A stretch of 64,000 nucleotides of DNA from Maritimibacter dapengensis (GTDB lineage: Bacteria > Pseudomonadota > Alphaproteobacteria > Rhodobacterales > Rhodobacteraceae): positions 186,001 to 250,000 of the forward strand of contig NZ_JAHUZE010000003.1 of the NCBI RefSeq assembly GCF_019218265.1, read 5' to 3'. A model generated the notes under the pieces. The model searched no databases, was not told the DNA's origin, and saw only the letters and a list, made by a program, of their open reading frames with translations. A program made the position numbers and the translations under genes. Shown one piece after another: positions 54,852 to 63,882 of the stretch (positions within the stretch are counted from its first letter, which is position 1; each line of letters starts with the position of its first letter).

Positions 54852-55808
54852 TTGATTGCAAAAATTCTGATGGCCGCGGCAATTTCCGGCGGCGTGTTCC
54901 TCATCATCGCAGGCGTTCTGATCCTGAGCCAGAAACCTGATGGCATCGTGGAAGGCGAGAGCCTCGGTTTTCAGACCGGAGGACCGCCGCCCGTGGTTCC
55001 CCTCACCGAATTCACCGCGCGCGATGGCGCGACGCTTGCCTTTCGCGATCTGCCCGGAGACGAACCGCCGATCGTCTTGATCCACGGTTCGGGTTGGCAT
55101 GGCGCAGCTTATGAAACGCTCGGTCGCGCAGTAGCGGATCGCACAGGACGGCGCGTGGTCATCCCGGACTTGCGGGGCCACGGACCGTTCGCGAACCCAC
55201 GCGGCGACATCCGCTACATTCGACAACTCGAGGACGACATGGCGGACCTCGCGGCGCACATCGGGGCCGAGCGCGCAGACTTCGTTGGACACAGCTCTGG
55301 GGGTGGGCTGACCATCCGGCTCGCCGGCGGCCCATACCGCGACCTGATGAACAAGGCCGTCCTGATCGCGCCCTTCCTCCGCTACAACGCACCGACTGCA
55401 CGTGACGACAGCCACTGGGCGGAACCGCAAATTCGCCGCATCATCGGTCTGTCCATGTTGAATACGGCAGGTATCCGGGCCCTGAACGGCCTCAAGGTGA
55501 TCGAATTCAATCTGCCGCAAGAGGTTCTGAACAGCGAACAGGGGCAATGGGCGACGCAGTCTTATTCCTACCGGCTCAATACCGGCTTCGCCCCACGCGC
55601 CAAGTATCTTGAAGACATCGCTGCGCTTCCGCCTTTCCTGTTGCTCGCTGGCGAACTGGACGAGGCATTTCGAGCCGATCAATACGAGCCGGTGATGTCA
55701 GGGGTTTCGGATGCGGGAAGCTATGAGTTGATGCAAGGCCTCGGTCATCTCGACATTCTCAATGATCCCGAAACGGCGCAACGGATCGCGGCATTTCTCG
55801 CCGAATGA
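54852..55808 (+). CDS. Alpha/beta hydrolase with N-terminal membrane anchor
   Basis: A 318-residue protein. Residues 5-30 form one hydrophobic helix (ISGGVFLIIAGVLILS), likely an anchor with the enzyme facing the periplasm. The hydrolase has the oxyanion loop LIHGSGWHG, nucleophile elbow VGHSSGGG (near residue 147), an aspartate in AGELDEAF and a histidine in QGLGHLDIL. The substrate is unknown. The start is TTG at 54852 with a weak GGGA; the next ATG (54870) has no ribosome site. It may be cotranscribed with the PanE-like gene. Confidence 0.85.
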   Translation: MIAKILMAAAISGGVFLIIAGVLILSQKPDGIVEGESLGFQTGGPPPVVPLTEFTARDGATLAFRDLPGDEPPIVLIHGSGWHGAAYETLGRAVADRTGRRVVIPDLRGHGPFANPRGDIRYIRQLEDDMADLAAHIGAERADFVGHSSGGGLTIRLAGGPYRDLMNKAVLIAPFLRYNAPTARDDSHWAEPQIRRIIGLSMLNTAGIRALNGLKVIEFNLPQEVLNSEQGQWATQSYSYRLNTGFAPRAKYLEDIAALPPFLLLAGELDEAFRADQYEPVMSGVSDAGSYELMQGLGHLDILNDPETAQRIAAFLAE

Positions 55809-55834
55809 AAACGCTGCCCGGACCCCGGGCAGCG
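55808..55834 (-). terminator. Terminator of the LysM gene, between convergent genes
   Basis: CGCTGCCCGG-ACC-CCGGGCAGCG is a perfect 10-bp stem. On the minus strand it is followed by TTTT, so it terminates the LysM gene; on the plus strand it directly follows the hydrolase stop and may act there too. Confidence 0.8.
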
Positions 55835-55856
55835 CCGCTTGAGCGTGAGGCGTACC

Positions 55857-56270
55857 TCAGGTCTCGATCCGAAGCACCTGTCCGGGATAGATCTTGTCCG
55901 GATGCTTGAGCATCGGCTTGTTCGCCTCGAAGATTTCGTTGTAGCGGTTGCCATCGCCCAGGGTTTTCTGCGCGATTGCCCAAAGCGTGTCGCCTTTTTC
56001 GACCGTATGGAAAAGCGTCTCCGTCTCCACATCGGCCTCGACCTCGGCGATACCGTCGACGTTCCCGACAGCCAGGATCACCTTTTCTTTCTCGGCGGTC
56101 GACATCGACCCGCCTTTGACCGTCACCTTGTCTCCATCGACCTTGATATCGAGCCCTTCGGTCGAGACGCCGAGCTCTTCGACTTCCTTCTTCAAAGCTT
56201 CTTCGTTTTTCGCGTCCTCACCGCCGAACAGTGATTTGCCAGCACCCTTCACGAAATTCCAAAGACCCAT
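55857..56270 (-). CDS. BON-LysM protein (Kbp/YgaU-like)
   Basis: A 137-residue protein with a BON domain (about residues 30-85) and a C-terminal LysM domain (HTVEKGDTLWAIAQKTLGDG to IYPGQVLRIE). This is the layout of Kbp/YgaU, a potassium-binding, stress-linked protein, although LysM alone may bind peptidoglycan. There is no signal peptide, as in YgaU. GGAGAG lies before the ATG at 56270. It converges on the hydrolase gene and ends at a shared terminator. Confidence 0.9.
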   Translation of the reverse strand: MGLWNFVKGAGKSLFGGEDAKNEEALKKEVEELGVSTEGLDIKVDGDKVTVKGGSMSTAEKEKVILAVGNVDGIAEVEADVETETLFHTVEKGDTLWAIAQKTLGDGNRYNEIFEANKPMLKHPDKIYPGQVLRIET

Positions 56271-56452
56271 GATACTCTCCAATGCGAATAAGTCCGGCCC
56301 CATGTTGCGCCGTGGCCGAGGGTTGGACAAGTCTCAATTATGGCGCGACAACTTCGCCTGCCTGGCAGCCATGTTTTTTCTTGTTTTTGGCCTCCCTGAC
56401 CTTAGGCTTGCCTCGGGGCCGGAGGCCCGTGGACAGAAATGGGAGCTATTAC

Positions 56453-56794
56453 ATGGGCAAACGTGACGATCTGATCGCGCAATATGCCGACGATCTAAAA
56501 AGTAAGTGTGGCATGTCGCCGGACATGGACCTGCTGACGAAAGTGACAATCGGATGCGGACCCTCCATCTATGACGCTGACGCATCGACGGTGGCGGGAT
56601 CTCAGCAAAGCGAACTCGAGACGGTGAAAAACAACTTCCTCGTCAAGAAGCTCGGCCTCGCGGACGGGCCTCAGTTGATGGACGCGATCAATGCGGTGAT
56701 CGAAACCTATGGCCGTTCCGAACGGAACAAATACCGCACCGTTGTCTATTACATGCTGGTCAAGCATTTCGGCAAAGAGTCGGTCTACAAGTAA
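56453..56794 (+). CDS. DUF2853 family protein
   Basis: A 113-residue helical protein. GKRDDLIAQYADDLKSKCG, the LTKVTIGCGPSIYDADAST segment and YYMLVKHFGKESVYK match DUF2853, a small family of unknown function whose members have a helical bundle. GGAG lies seven bases before the ATG at 56453. It diverges from the LysM gene across about 180 bp and is followed by its own hairpin. Confidence 0.85.
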   Translation: MGKRDDLIAQYADDLKSKCGMSPDMDLLTKVTIGCGPSIYDADASTVAGSQQSELETVKNNFLVKKLGLADGPQLMDAINAVIETYGRSERNKYRTVVYYMLVKHFGKESVYK

Positions 56795-56815
56795 CGCGCG
56801 TTCGGTTTGCAAGAT

Positions 56816-56837
56816 GGGGCGCCCGTCGGGGCGCCCC
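56816..56837 (+). terminator. Terminator hairpin after the DUF2853 gene
   Basis: GGGGCGCC and GGCGCCCC form an 8-bp stem about 20 bases past the stop, followed by TTGTCGTTT. Confidence 0.7.
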
Positions 56838-57009
56838 TTGTCGTTTGGCGGTCGACCGCGTTCGCGACCAGTCAACGCAATTTGCCGAGAATCTTAATCA
56901 CTCGCTTGTTGAGCGACTCGTTCACGCGAGATATGAATTTCCCGACGACCAGGACGGTCGGACCCTTATTCAAGAGACACGTGCGGTGCTGAGGGAGCGC
57001 GTGGGGTGG

Positions 57010-57051
57010 ATGGAGGGTCCGGTCGGGGTGGTCGGGCCCTCCATATTTTTT
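57010..57051 (+). terminator. Strong plus-strand terminator with no assigned gene in front
   Basis: ATGGAGGGTCC and GGGCCCTCCAT form an 11-bp stem (one G-T pair) with a 13-base loop, followed by six T residues. The only plus-strand gene upstream (DUF2853) already has a terminator at 56816. About 170 bases between the two hairpins therefore may be transcribed separately; they hold only a TTG-started 73-codon frame that runs through the hairpin. Confidence 0.7.
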
Positions 57052-57442
57052 AGCCGAAAAGCGTAAGCACGATGCCGATGATCGCGCAGCCGAAGACCGA
57101 GTATCCGCCGTCGATCACCGACAACAGATAGGGCCGCCCGGCATAGGCATTGTTGATGAGTGTCCAGGGCGCGATGAAGAAAAGTCCGATCCCAAGCCCC
57201 GACGTCAGCCCCTTGCCAACCGTGTCGATGCCCGCCATCGCGAATATATGGCGCATGAAGCCGGCGACGATGATCATCACGATGAATGAGATGATGAACG
57301 GAAGCGCGCCACCCAGCGGCTTGCCGTCAGTCCCCGTTTTGACCTCGGCGGCCTTCATCCACGGTTTGGACAGCGCCATGTACCAGACCGCGCCGAAGAT
57401 CCACGACCCGGCCGCGGCGACCAGAATTGCGAGAATACCCAT
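57050..57442 (-). CDS. DUF1761 domain-containing membrane protein
   Basis: A 130-residue protein with four membrane segments (ILAILVAAAGSWIFGAVWYM, PFIISFIVMIIVAGFM, GLGIGLFFIAPWTLINNAY and YSVFGCAIIGIVLTLF). This matches the DUF1761 family, small integral membrane proteins of unknown function. AGGAGG lies before the ATG at 57442. Its stop overlaps the T run of the plus-strand terminator, so it has no separate minus-strand terminator that I can see. Confidence 0.87.
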   Translation of the reverse strand: MGILAILVAAAGSWIFGAVWYMALSKPWMKAAEVKTGTDGKPLGGALPFIISFIVMIIVAGFMRHIFAMAGIDTVGKGLTSGLGIGLFFIAPWTLINNAYAGRPYLLSVIDGGYSVFGCAIIGIVLTLFG

Positions 57443-57495
57443 GTTAGTCCCTCCTGAAACGATAGGGACAATATGGAGGGGTGCGACAATTTGGC

Positions 57496-57915
57496 CTAGT
57501 CTTTTTCACCCGCCAGCTCGAGAACGACGTTCCACTCGGCTTCGGTCACGGGCTGCACCGAAAGCCGGGAATTGTTCACCAAGACCATGTCCGCGAGGCG
57601 CGGCTCGTCCTTGATCATGTCGAGCGTCACCGGGTTTTCGATTGCGCGCACCGCCTTGATGTCCACGCATTCCCAGCGCTCGTCATCCGTGGTGCTGTCG
57701 GGGTGGATCTCGGCGCAGACCTCGACGATCCCGACGATGCGCTTTTCATTGACCGAGTGGTAGAAGAACCCCTGATCGCCCAGCTTCATCTCGCGCATGT
57801 TGTTGCGGGCCTGGTAGTTGCGTACACCGTCCCATTCCTCGCCCGCTTCACCCTTGGCAAGCTGATCGTCCCAGCCCCAGGTGTTCGGTTCGGATTTGAA
57901 GAGCCAATATGCCAT
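57496..57915 (-). CDS. EVE domain-containing protein
   Basis: A 139-residue PUA-like protein. YWLFKSEPNTWGWDDQ, then EWDGVRNYQARNNMREMKLG and GFFYHSVNEKRIVGIVEV, are classic EVE-domain motifs that form a pocket for modified bases. The cellular role is uncertain. Its ATG shares a base with the YciI stop (TGATG), so it is the last gene of the tsaD-gpsA-yciI-EVE run. An upstream frame extension (58047) is the antisense of other coding sequence. Confidence 0.93.
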   Translation of the reverse strand: MAYWLFKSEPNTWGWDDQLAKGEAGEEWDGVRNYQARNNMREMKLGDQGFFYHSVNEKRIVGIVEVCAEIHPDSTTDDERWECVDIKAVRAIENPVTLDMIKDEPRLADMVLVNNSRLSVQPVTEAEWNVVLELAGEKD

Positions 57916-58184
57916 CAGCCGACGACCTTTTTCCATTCTTCGATACGGACGTCCGAGAACAGGCCAGCTTTGGCATAGGGATCGCCATCCGCCCACTCCT
58001 GCGCAGCTTCGCGGGTCGTGACGGACAGGATCACGAGCGAGCCGCACATATCGCCATTCACGTCGAGGAACGGCCCAGCCTGAAGCACCAGCCCCGTCTC
58101 TGAAACGTAGTCCAGATGAGCGTCCCGGTTTTCCTTGCGGGTTTCAAAGTGCCCGGGCTTGTCGGTGCAGATCAGTGCGAACAT
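57915..58184 (-). CDS. YciI family protein
   Basis: An 89-residue ferredoxin-like protein: MFALICTDKPGHFETRKENR, LDYVSETGLVLQAGPFLDVN and the DGDPYAKAGLF active-site region with the conserved aspartate of YciI. A catalytic role (possibly dehydrochlorinase-like) is proposed for the family but is not proven. It follows gpsA with no gap and overlaps the EVE gene by one base. Confidence 0.93.
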   Translation of the reverse strand: MFALICTDKPGHFETRKENRDAHLDYVSETGLVLQAGPFLDVNGDMCGSLVILSVTTREAAQEWADGDPYAKAGLFSDVRIEEWKKVVG

Positions 58185-59129
58185 TCATTCCTCCTTGAGG
58201 GGGCGGGCGAGGAGCAGGTCGCTCGCCTCGTTGATGGTGATATGTCCCGCCATCACGGCGACGACCATATCGGTAATGGGCATGTCGATTTTGGCGTTTT
58301 GCGCGGCAATAGAGACTGCTTTCGCCGTCGCTTGCCCTTCGATCGTCACGCCTTCGGGCTGAACCTCGCCCCGGCCGAGATGAAGGCCGTAGGCATAGTT
58401 GCGCGACTTCTCGGACGTGCAGGTCAAAGACAGGTCTCCGAACCCCGAGAGGCCCTGAAGCGTGTCCGGCTCGGCGCCACGAGCGACGGCGAAGCGGTTC
58501 ATTTCGGCAAATCCGCGGGTCATGAGGGCGGCGCGTGCGCTTTCACCCAACCCGGCCCCGATGGCGAGACCGCAGGCAATGGCGATCACGTTCTTCATCG
58601 CGCCGCCGATCTCGACACCCGTCATGTCGGTGGCCCGATAAAGCCGCAGGTTGGACCCGGAGAGCGCGGTTTGAAGCGGCTCGGGGTCTGCGGCCGCGAT
58701 GGTGAGCGCGGTTGGGAGACCGGCCGCGACGTCGACCGCGAAACTCGGGCCGGAGAGCAGCGCGGACGTCGCGTTCGGACAGGTCCGCTCGATGATCTCG
58801 GCGGGGCCTTCTCCGGTCGTCAGGTCGATCCCTTTGCAGGTCGCGACGAGCGTGCGACCGGACAGTTTGTTGGCATGATCCGTCAGGAACCCCGCGAGCT
58901 TCTGCATCGGCACCGCGATCAGCACGATGTCGGACAGAGCCGCATCCAGGTCGTCCGTGACCGTCAATGCGTCTGGAAAGGCAAAGCCCGGAAGCCGTCG
59001 CGTGTTTTCGCGCGTCTCGGCCATGTCGCCGGGGTCACGCGCCCAGAGTGTGACTGGCGTGCCGCTCCGCGCGATGGCGATGGCGAGCGCCGTGCCGAAT
59101 GCACCTGCGCCGAGGACCGAAACGCTCAT
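58185..59129 (-). CDS. gpsA: Glycerol-3-phosphate dehydrogenase [NAD(P)+]
   Basis: GpsA reduces dihydroxyacetone phosphate to sn-glycerol 3-phosphate for phospholipid synthesis. The 314-residue protein shows [52 protein letters not shown], the catalytic lysine region [21 protein letters not shown] and [16 protein letters not shown]. The ATG at 59129 overlaps the tsaD stop (ATGA). This tsaD-gpsA order is common in alphaproteobacteria. Confidence 0.97.
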   Translation of the reverse strand: MSVSVLGAGAFGTALAIAIARSGTPVTLWARDPGDMAETRENTRRLPGFAFPDALTVTDDLDAALSDIVLIAVPMQKLAGFLTDHANKLSGRTLVATCKGIDLTTGEGPAEIIERTCPNATSALLSGPSFAVDVAAGLPTALTIAAADPEPLQTALSGSNLRLYRATDMTGVEIGGAMKNVIAIACGLAIGAGLGESARAALMTRGFAEMNRFAVARGAEPDTLQGLSGFGDLSLTCTSEKSRNYAYGLHLGRGEVQPEGVTIEGQATAKAVSIAAQNAKIDMPITDMVVAVMAGHITINEASDLLLARPLKEE

Positions 59130-60217
59130 GCCTTTGCTCCCTTCTTGCCTGAACCCAACATCGGCTGGGCGGCATTGTCCAGCGGCCATCGGGGACGGGC
59201 GGCAAGCGTCAAGTCGTCGGTATGTCCAGCGCGATACCGTTCGATCCCGGCCCACGCGATCATGGCGGCGTTGTCGGTGCAAAGGGCGAGCGGGGGGGCG
59301 AGAAACTCGGCACCAGCCTCGCCACAAACAGTCTCTAACGCCGCGCGAATGGCGATATTCGCGGCGACGCCACCCGCCACGGCAAGAAGTGGCTCGGCAG
59401 GCGAAAGCGCCATGTATTCTGCAAGTGCGCGGCGGGATTTCTCGGCCAGCACGTCCGCCACGGCAGCCTGGAAGCCGGCGCAGAGGTCGGCCCGGTCCTG
59501 CACGGTGATCCCGCCTTTTACGGTCACGATCTTGTCGCGCTCACGCAGAAGCGCAGTCTTCAGTCCGGAGAAAGACATGTCGCATCCGGGACGATCGAGG
59601 AGCGGGCGTGGCAGGCGAAAGCGCTTCGGATCGCCCATGGCGGCTTCGGTCTCGACCGCAGGGCCGCCGGGCTGCGGAAGCGCAAGCAGGCGTGCGGTCT
59701 TGTCAAACGCTTCACCCGGCGCGTCGTCGATCGTGCCACCGAGCCGCGTGAAGTCCTCCGGCCCCTTCACGATCAGAAACTGGCAATGTCCGCCTGACAC
59801 CAACAGCATGAGGTAAGGATAGGCCGCCCCATCCGTTAGCCGCGGGGTGAGCGCATGGCCGGCAAGGTGATTGACCCCGATAAGCGGAAGGCCGGTTGCG
59901 GCCGACAGGCCTTTGGCCATCATCACACCCGCGAGAACGCCTCCGATCAAACCCGGGCCGGCGGTGACAGCGATGGCGTCGAGGTCCGACAATGTCATGC
60001 CCGACTGCGCCAACGCCTCTTCCACGCAGAGATCGAGCTTCTCGACATGGGCACGCGCCGCGATTTCCGGAACCACGCCGCCAAATTCAGCGTGCAGATC
60101 GGTTTGCCCCGCGACGACCGAAGCCAGGATTTCGGTTTTATCTCCGGCCCGGACAACGGCTGCCGCCGTATCGTCGCACGAGCTTTCCAGCCCAAGTATG
60201 GTGATCGTATCGGACAT
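59126..60217 (-). CDS. tsaD: tRNA N6-adenosine threonylcarbamoyltransferase
   Basis: TsaD transfers threonylcarbamoyl to A37 of ANN-decoding tRNAs. The 363-residue protein has the ASKHA fold motifs [34 protein letters not shown], the metal-binding histidines in [40 protein letters not shown] and the C-terminal [17 protein letters not shown]. The ATG at 60217 diverges from hemD across 72 bp; this tsaD/hemD divergence is a familiar Rhodobacteraceae arrangement. Confidence 0.97.
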   Translation of the reverse strand: MSDTITILGLESSCDDTAAAVVRAGDKTEILASVVAGQTDLHAEFGGVVPEIAARAHVEKLDLCVEEALAQSGMTLSDLDAIAVTAGPGLIGGVLAGVMMAKGLSAATGLPLIGVNHLAGHALTPRLTDGAAYPYLMLLVSGGHCQFLIVKGPEDFTRLGGTIDDAPGEAFDKTARLLALPQPGGPAVETEAAMGDPKRFRLPRPLLDRPGCDMSFSGLKTALLRERDKIVTVKGGITVQDRADLCAGFQAAVADVLAEKSRRALAEYMALSPAEPLLAVAGGVAANIAIRAALETVCGEAGAEFLAPPLALCTDNAAMIAWAGIERYRAGHTDDLTLAARPRWPLDNAAQPMLGSGKKGAKA

Positions 60218-60289
60218 GGCACGCCGGTTGCGGTGGGGGTCACGTCGGGATACCAACAGGAACGGTTCCAGACAATCCCGTGAGGCCCA

Positions 60290-60952
60290 ATGACCCGGAC
60301 CCCGACGCTCGTCCTGACGCGGCCCATCGTAGCGTCCGAGCGGATTGCACGGCTCTACGACGGTCCGGTCGTCGTCTCTCCGGTTCTGCAGATCGTGGGC
60401 ACGGACGCGTCGATACGATTGTCCGGGTATGCCGGCGTTATCCTCACCTCGGCCAATGCCATTCCCTTTCTGCCTGATCTACACGGTGTACCGGCCTACG
60501 TGGTCGGGCAGGAAACAGCGGCCGCTTGCCAGGCGGATGTGCGCCTCGTAGCGCGTGACGCTGATGATCTGGTGTCCCGGGTCACCGCCCGTGGACCGCT
60601 CCTGCACCTTTGCGGGCGCGAGACGCGCGGTGACATCGCGCATCGTCTGAGTTCGGCTGGAATAGGCACTGATTCCGTTGTCATCTACGAACAGCGCGCG
60701 CAGGACCTCACCGAAGATGCGAAGGCCCTGATCGAAAACGGGGAGGCCGTCATCTTGCCCCTGTGGTCGCCGCGAAGCGCACAGCTTGTCGGGCGACAGA
60801 TCAAGACGATTTCCCCCGGTGTGCGAGTGATCGCCTTCAGCCCTGCGGTTGCGAAAGCCTGGTTTGATGAGACTGGCGGTGATTGCGTGACATGTGCCGA
60901 GCCGACGCGGGAAGAAATGCTGCGTCAGGTTGACGTCGCGAAGGTCGGGTAA
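60290..60952 (+). CDS. hemD: Uroporphyrinogen-III synthase
   Basis: HemD closes and inverts hydroxymethylbilane to uroporphyrinogen III in heme and cobalamin synthesis. The 220-residue protein is poorly conserved in sequence, as usual, but shows the family pattern: [62 protein letters not shown] and [12 protein letters not shown]. The strongest support is context: divergent from tsaD and followed by the mitofilin-like gene and hemY. A modest GAGG lies before the ATG at 60290. Confidence 0.9.
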   Translation: MTRTPTLVLTRPIVASERIARLYDGPVVVSPVLQIVGTDASIRLSGYAGVILTSANAIPFLPDLHGVPAYVVGQETAAACQADVRLVARDADDLVSRVTARGPLLHLCGRETRGDIAHRLSSAGIGTDSVVIYEQRAQDLTEDAKALIENGEAVILPLWSPRSAQLVGRQIKTISPGVRVIAFSPAVAKAWFDETGGDCVTCAEPTREEMLRQVDVAKVG

Positions 60953-61037
60953 GTTGCCTTGAGGCCCATTCGGCCCCTCGTTAAGGTCAAAGGCGTAAGC
61001 CGCAAAACGCGGCGCGTTGAGATTCGAGAGGTGTGCC

Positions 61038-62348
61038 GTGGCGAAATCACCGAAAACCGACAAGTCGGCGAAATCCCAGGAGGATGACAAGGATTCTGTC
61101 GCGCAGGACGCGATCGAAGATGCGGTGGTGATGGACGATACGGAAACAGACGACAGCGATCCGTCCAACGACGATGCCGACCACGCGCACGAACCCGAAG
61201 ACGCCGAGAGTTCGCCATCCAACGCACCAAAGGACGCGGCCTCGGACAGCGTCGAAGAGACCCACTCGGATGAAACCGGCGAAGAACGTGAGCGTGAAAC
61301 CGTCGTGCAGGACGCACCGATGCCCGTTCCGGTCGCGTCTGAGGGACGGGGCGGAAGCGGCGCCTTCATTGGCTTCGTACTAGGTGGTGTAATCGCGGGC
61401 GCGATCGGTTTCGGTGCCGCCCAATATGTGTCCGGCGGTTGGCCATTCGATATGACCGGCAGCGATGCAGAAGACCCTGTGGCGCAGGCGTTGGACGCGC
61501 AGTCGTCCGACATCGCCGCACTTCAGGACCAGGTCTCGTCCAATAGCGAAGCGCTCGGCGCGCTACAGGGCGACACGTCACTGGACGATCTTGGTGGTCA
61601 GATCCGCGCCGACATCGTCGCAACGCAGAGCCGGATCGAGGAATTGAACGGACGTCTGGACGACTTGGCGGGTCGCGTCAGCGACCTTGAAAAGATGCCA
61701 ACTGGGGACAGCGCCGAAGCTGCCGAGGCTGCTGCCCAGGCGTATGAACGCGAGCTTGCGGAAATTCGGGAAATGCTCGACGCCGAGCTTGCTGCATTGC
61801 AGGCCGAGCAGGAAGAAGCCCAGACGCTCGAAGTGAATGCGGCCGAAGCCGCGCAGGCGGCATCTGCACGCGCTGCTATGAGCAGGATCATGGCGGCACT
61901 CGACAGCGGCCAACCCTTTGAAGACGCCCTGTTCGACCTGACGACCTCCACCGGGACAGAGGCGCCCGAAGGCCTCGCTTCCGTCGCGTCCGAAGGTGTT
62001 CCGACCTTGGGCGAGTTGCAATCCGCATTCCCGGCAGCCGCGCGAGAAGCACTGGATGATGCGATACGAGGCATGGTGGACGCTGGCGAGATCGGGCGCG
62101 GTGAGGCCTTTCTACGCACGCAACTCGGCACCCGGTCACTCGAACCGCAGGAAGGCGACGACCCGGATGCGATCCTGTCCCGCGCCGAATTCGCCCTCGC
62201 CAATGGCCGCATCGCAGAGACGCTGGACGAACTCGCTGCGATGCCCGAGGCCGCTCAACCTGCACTCGCGGATTTCATCGCCGCAGCCGAAACCCGGCAG
62301 AGCGCGCTATCGGCCGGGTCGGAACTCAGCCAAACTTTGAATCAATGA
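61038..62348 (+). CDS. Mitofilin-like (alphaproteobacterial Mic60) inner-membrane protein
   Basis: A 436-residue protein. Residues 1-105 are a highly acidic, disordered cytoplasmic part. One membrane helix (GAFIGFVLGGVIAGAIGFGAA, about 108-128) is followed by a periplasmic coiled coil (about 155-275) and a C-terminal helical region (285-436) corresponding to the mitofilin signature. Alphaproteobacterial Mic60 homologs shape intracytoplasmic membranes and are known to sit between hemD and hemY, as here. The start is GTG at 61038 with GAGAGG six bases upstream. Confidence 0.87.
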   Translation: MAKSPKTDKSAKSQEDDKDSVAQDAIEDAVVMDDTETDDSDPSNDDADHAHEPEDAESSPSNAPKDAASDSVEETHSDETGEERERETVVQDAPMPVPVASEGRGGSGAFIGFVLGGVIAGAIGFGAAQYVSGGWPFDMTGSDAEDPVAQALDAQSSDIAALQDQVSSNSEALGALQGDTSLDDLGGQIRADIVATQSRIEELNGRLDDLAGRVSDLEKMPTGDSAEAAEAAAQAYERELAEIREMLDAELAALQAEQEEAQTLEVNAAEAAQAASARAAMSRIMAALDSGQPFEDALFDLTTSTGTEAPEGLASVASEGVPTLGELQSAFPAAAREALDDAIRGMVDAGEIGRGEAFLRTQLGTRSLEPQEGDDPDAILSRAEFALANGRIAETLDELAAMPEAAQPALADFIAAAETRQSALSAGSELSQTLNQ

Positions 62349-62358
62349 GGACGCACAC

Positions 62359-63882
62359 ATGATTTGGTCCCTTTTCAAGATCATTCTATTTGTCGTTCTG
62401 ATCGGTGCGGCCACGGTCGGTGCAGCGTATTTGCTAGAAACCGATGGCGGTATCCGCATTGATGTGGGCGCTACCGAGTTCAACCTCGGAGCCTTGCAGG
62501 CCGTCATCGCACTCATCGTACTTGTCTTTGCGCTCTGGGTTCTCCTAAAGCTTGTCGGCTTGATCGTGGCAACTGTGCGCTTCCTGAATGGCGATGAAAC
62601 CGCGATTTCGCGCCATTTCGACCGCAACCGCGAACGCAAGGGTTACGCAGCGTTGGCCGAAGGTATGATGGCGCTCGCCTCGGGCGAAGAACGTACCGCG
62701 ATGACCAATGCCGCGCGGGCGGAGCGTTATCTCCGCCGACCCGAACTCACAAATTTGATCACCGCCCAAGCCGCAGAGATGGCCGGCGACCGAAAGAAGG
62801 CCACGGAGGTCTACAAACGTTTGCTCACGGACGAGCGCACCAAGTTCGTCGGGGTCCGCGGACTCATGAAGCAAAAGCTCGAGGAAGGCGACACCGAGAC
62901 AGCGATGAAACTGGCGGAGAAGGCCTTCGCCTTGAAACCGCAACATGCCGAAACCGGCGACGTGCTGCTGGCATTGCAGGCGACGCAGAACGACTGGCAT
63001 GGTGCGCGAGAGACTTTGGGCACGAAGGTTCGTCACGGCGCCTTGCCAAAGGACGTCGGGAAGCGCCGTGACGCGGTACTGGCCTTGCAGGAAGCCAAGG
63101 GCGTGTTCGAGGAAGGAAACTCGATCCGGGCCAGAGAAGCCGCCATCGAAGCCAACCAGAAATCGCCGGACCTCATCCCGGCCGCGATTCTGGCTGCGCG
63201 CGCGTACCTGGAGCAAGAAAACCCGCGCTATGCCGCCCGTGTTCTGTCGAAGGCCTGGAAGGCATCGCCGCATCCCGACCTCGCAGCCGCTTACGCCGAG
63301 ATCAAACCGGATGAGAGCAGCGCCGAACGCATCAAGCGTTTCCGGACACTGACGAAAGCGCATCCGGACCATCCGGAAACGAAGATGCTTCTTGCCGAAC
63401 TGCATGTCGCCGCCCAGGAGTGGGACAAAGCCAAAGCAGCCCTGGGCGATCTTGCGACAGAGCATCCGACCCAGAGGGTTCTGACGCTCGAAGCGGCGAT
63501 CGAAAGGGGACAGGGCGCCCCCGACAGCGACATCCGCGCATTGCTGGCCAAAGCCGTTGTTGCACCGCGCGGTCCTCAGTGGGTCTGCGACAAGTGCAAT
63601 CACATCCATGGTGACTGGACGCCGATCTGCGGGAATTGCGGTGCCTTCGACACGCTGGCCTGGCGCGAACCCGAAGCGTCCGACGTAAGAATGCCGGGCG
63701 GCGCAGGGATGGACGCACTTCTTGTCGGCGCGCCAGATATCGCGCCTGAGCCAGAGACGGTGGTAAGTGCTGAAGAAGATCCCGCCGAGCCAATCCCGGA
63801 GGTCGCTGAAGCCTCCGACGACGTGATCGAAGGCGAAGCTTCGGACGCCGACGAGGAAGAGCCCGCAAAAACAACCGGCTAG
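62359..63882 (+). CDS. hemY: HemY: heme-biosynthesis-associated TPR membrane protein with zinc-ribbon tail
   Basis: A 507-residue protein with two N-terminal helices (about residues 3-20 and 42-68), a run of TPR-like helices (about 95-385, for example RAYLEQENPRYAARVLSKAW) and then a rubredoxin-like knot WVCDKCNHIHGDW with ICGNCGAFDTLAW (CxxC...CxxC, about 414-433), typical for alphaproteobacterial members. An acidic tail follows. HemY is thought to help coordinate heme enzymes; the exact job is unclear. It is ten bases after the mitofilin-like gene. It is not the protoporphyrinogen oxidase also called HemY. Confidence 0.93.
   Translation: MIWSLFKIILFVVLIGAATVGAAYLLETDGGIRIDVGATEFNLGALQAVIALIVLVFALWVLLKLVGLIVATVRFLNGDETAISRHFDRNRERKGYAALAEGMMALASGEERTAMTNAARAERYLRRPELTNLITAQAAEMAGDRKKATEVYKRLLTDERTKFVGVRGLMKQKLEEGDTETAMKLAEKAFALKPQHAETGDVLLALQATQNDWHGARETLGTKVRHGALPKDVGKRRDAVLALQEAKGVFEEGNSIRAREAAIEANQKSPDLIPAAILAARAYLEQENPRYAARVLSKAWKASPHPDLAAAYAEIKPDESSAERIKRFRTLTKAHPDHPETKMLLAELHVAAQEWDKAKAALGDLATEHPTQRVLTLEAAIERGQGAPDSDIRALLAKAVVAPRGPQWVCDKCNHIHGDWTPICGNCGAFDTLAWREPEASDVRMPGGAGMDALLVGAPDIAPEPETVVSAEEDPAEPIPEVAEASDDVIEGEASDADEEEPAKTTG

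Noticed and set aside
56845-57066. 73-codon TTG frame after the DUF2853 gene
   Set aside because: It has no Shine-Dalgarno, low protein-like character and runs through a terminator hairpin; a non-coding transcript is more likely.
61038-61350. Low-complexity acidic N-terminus of the mitofilin-like protein as a frameshift artefact
   Set aside because: A disordered acidic cytoplasmic part is normal for this family, and the GTG start has a good ribosome site.
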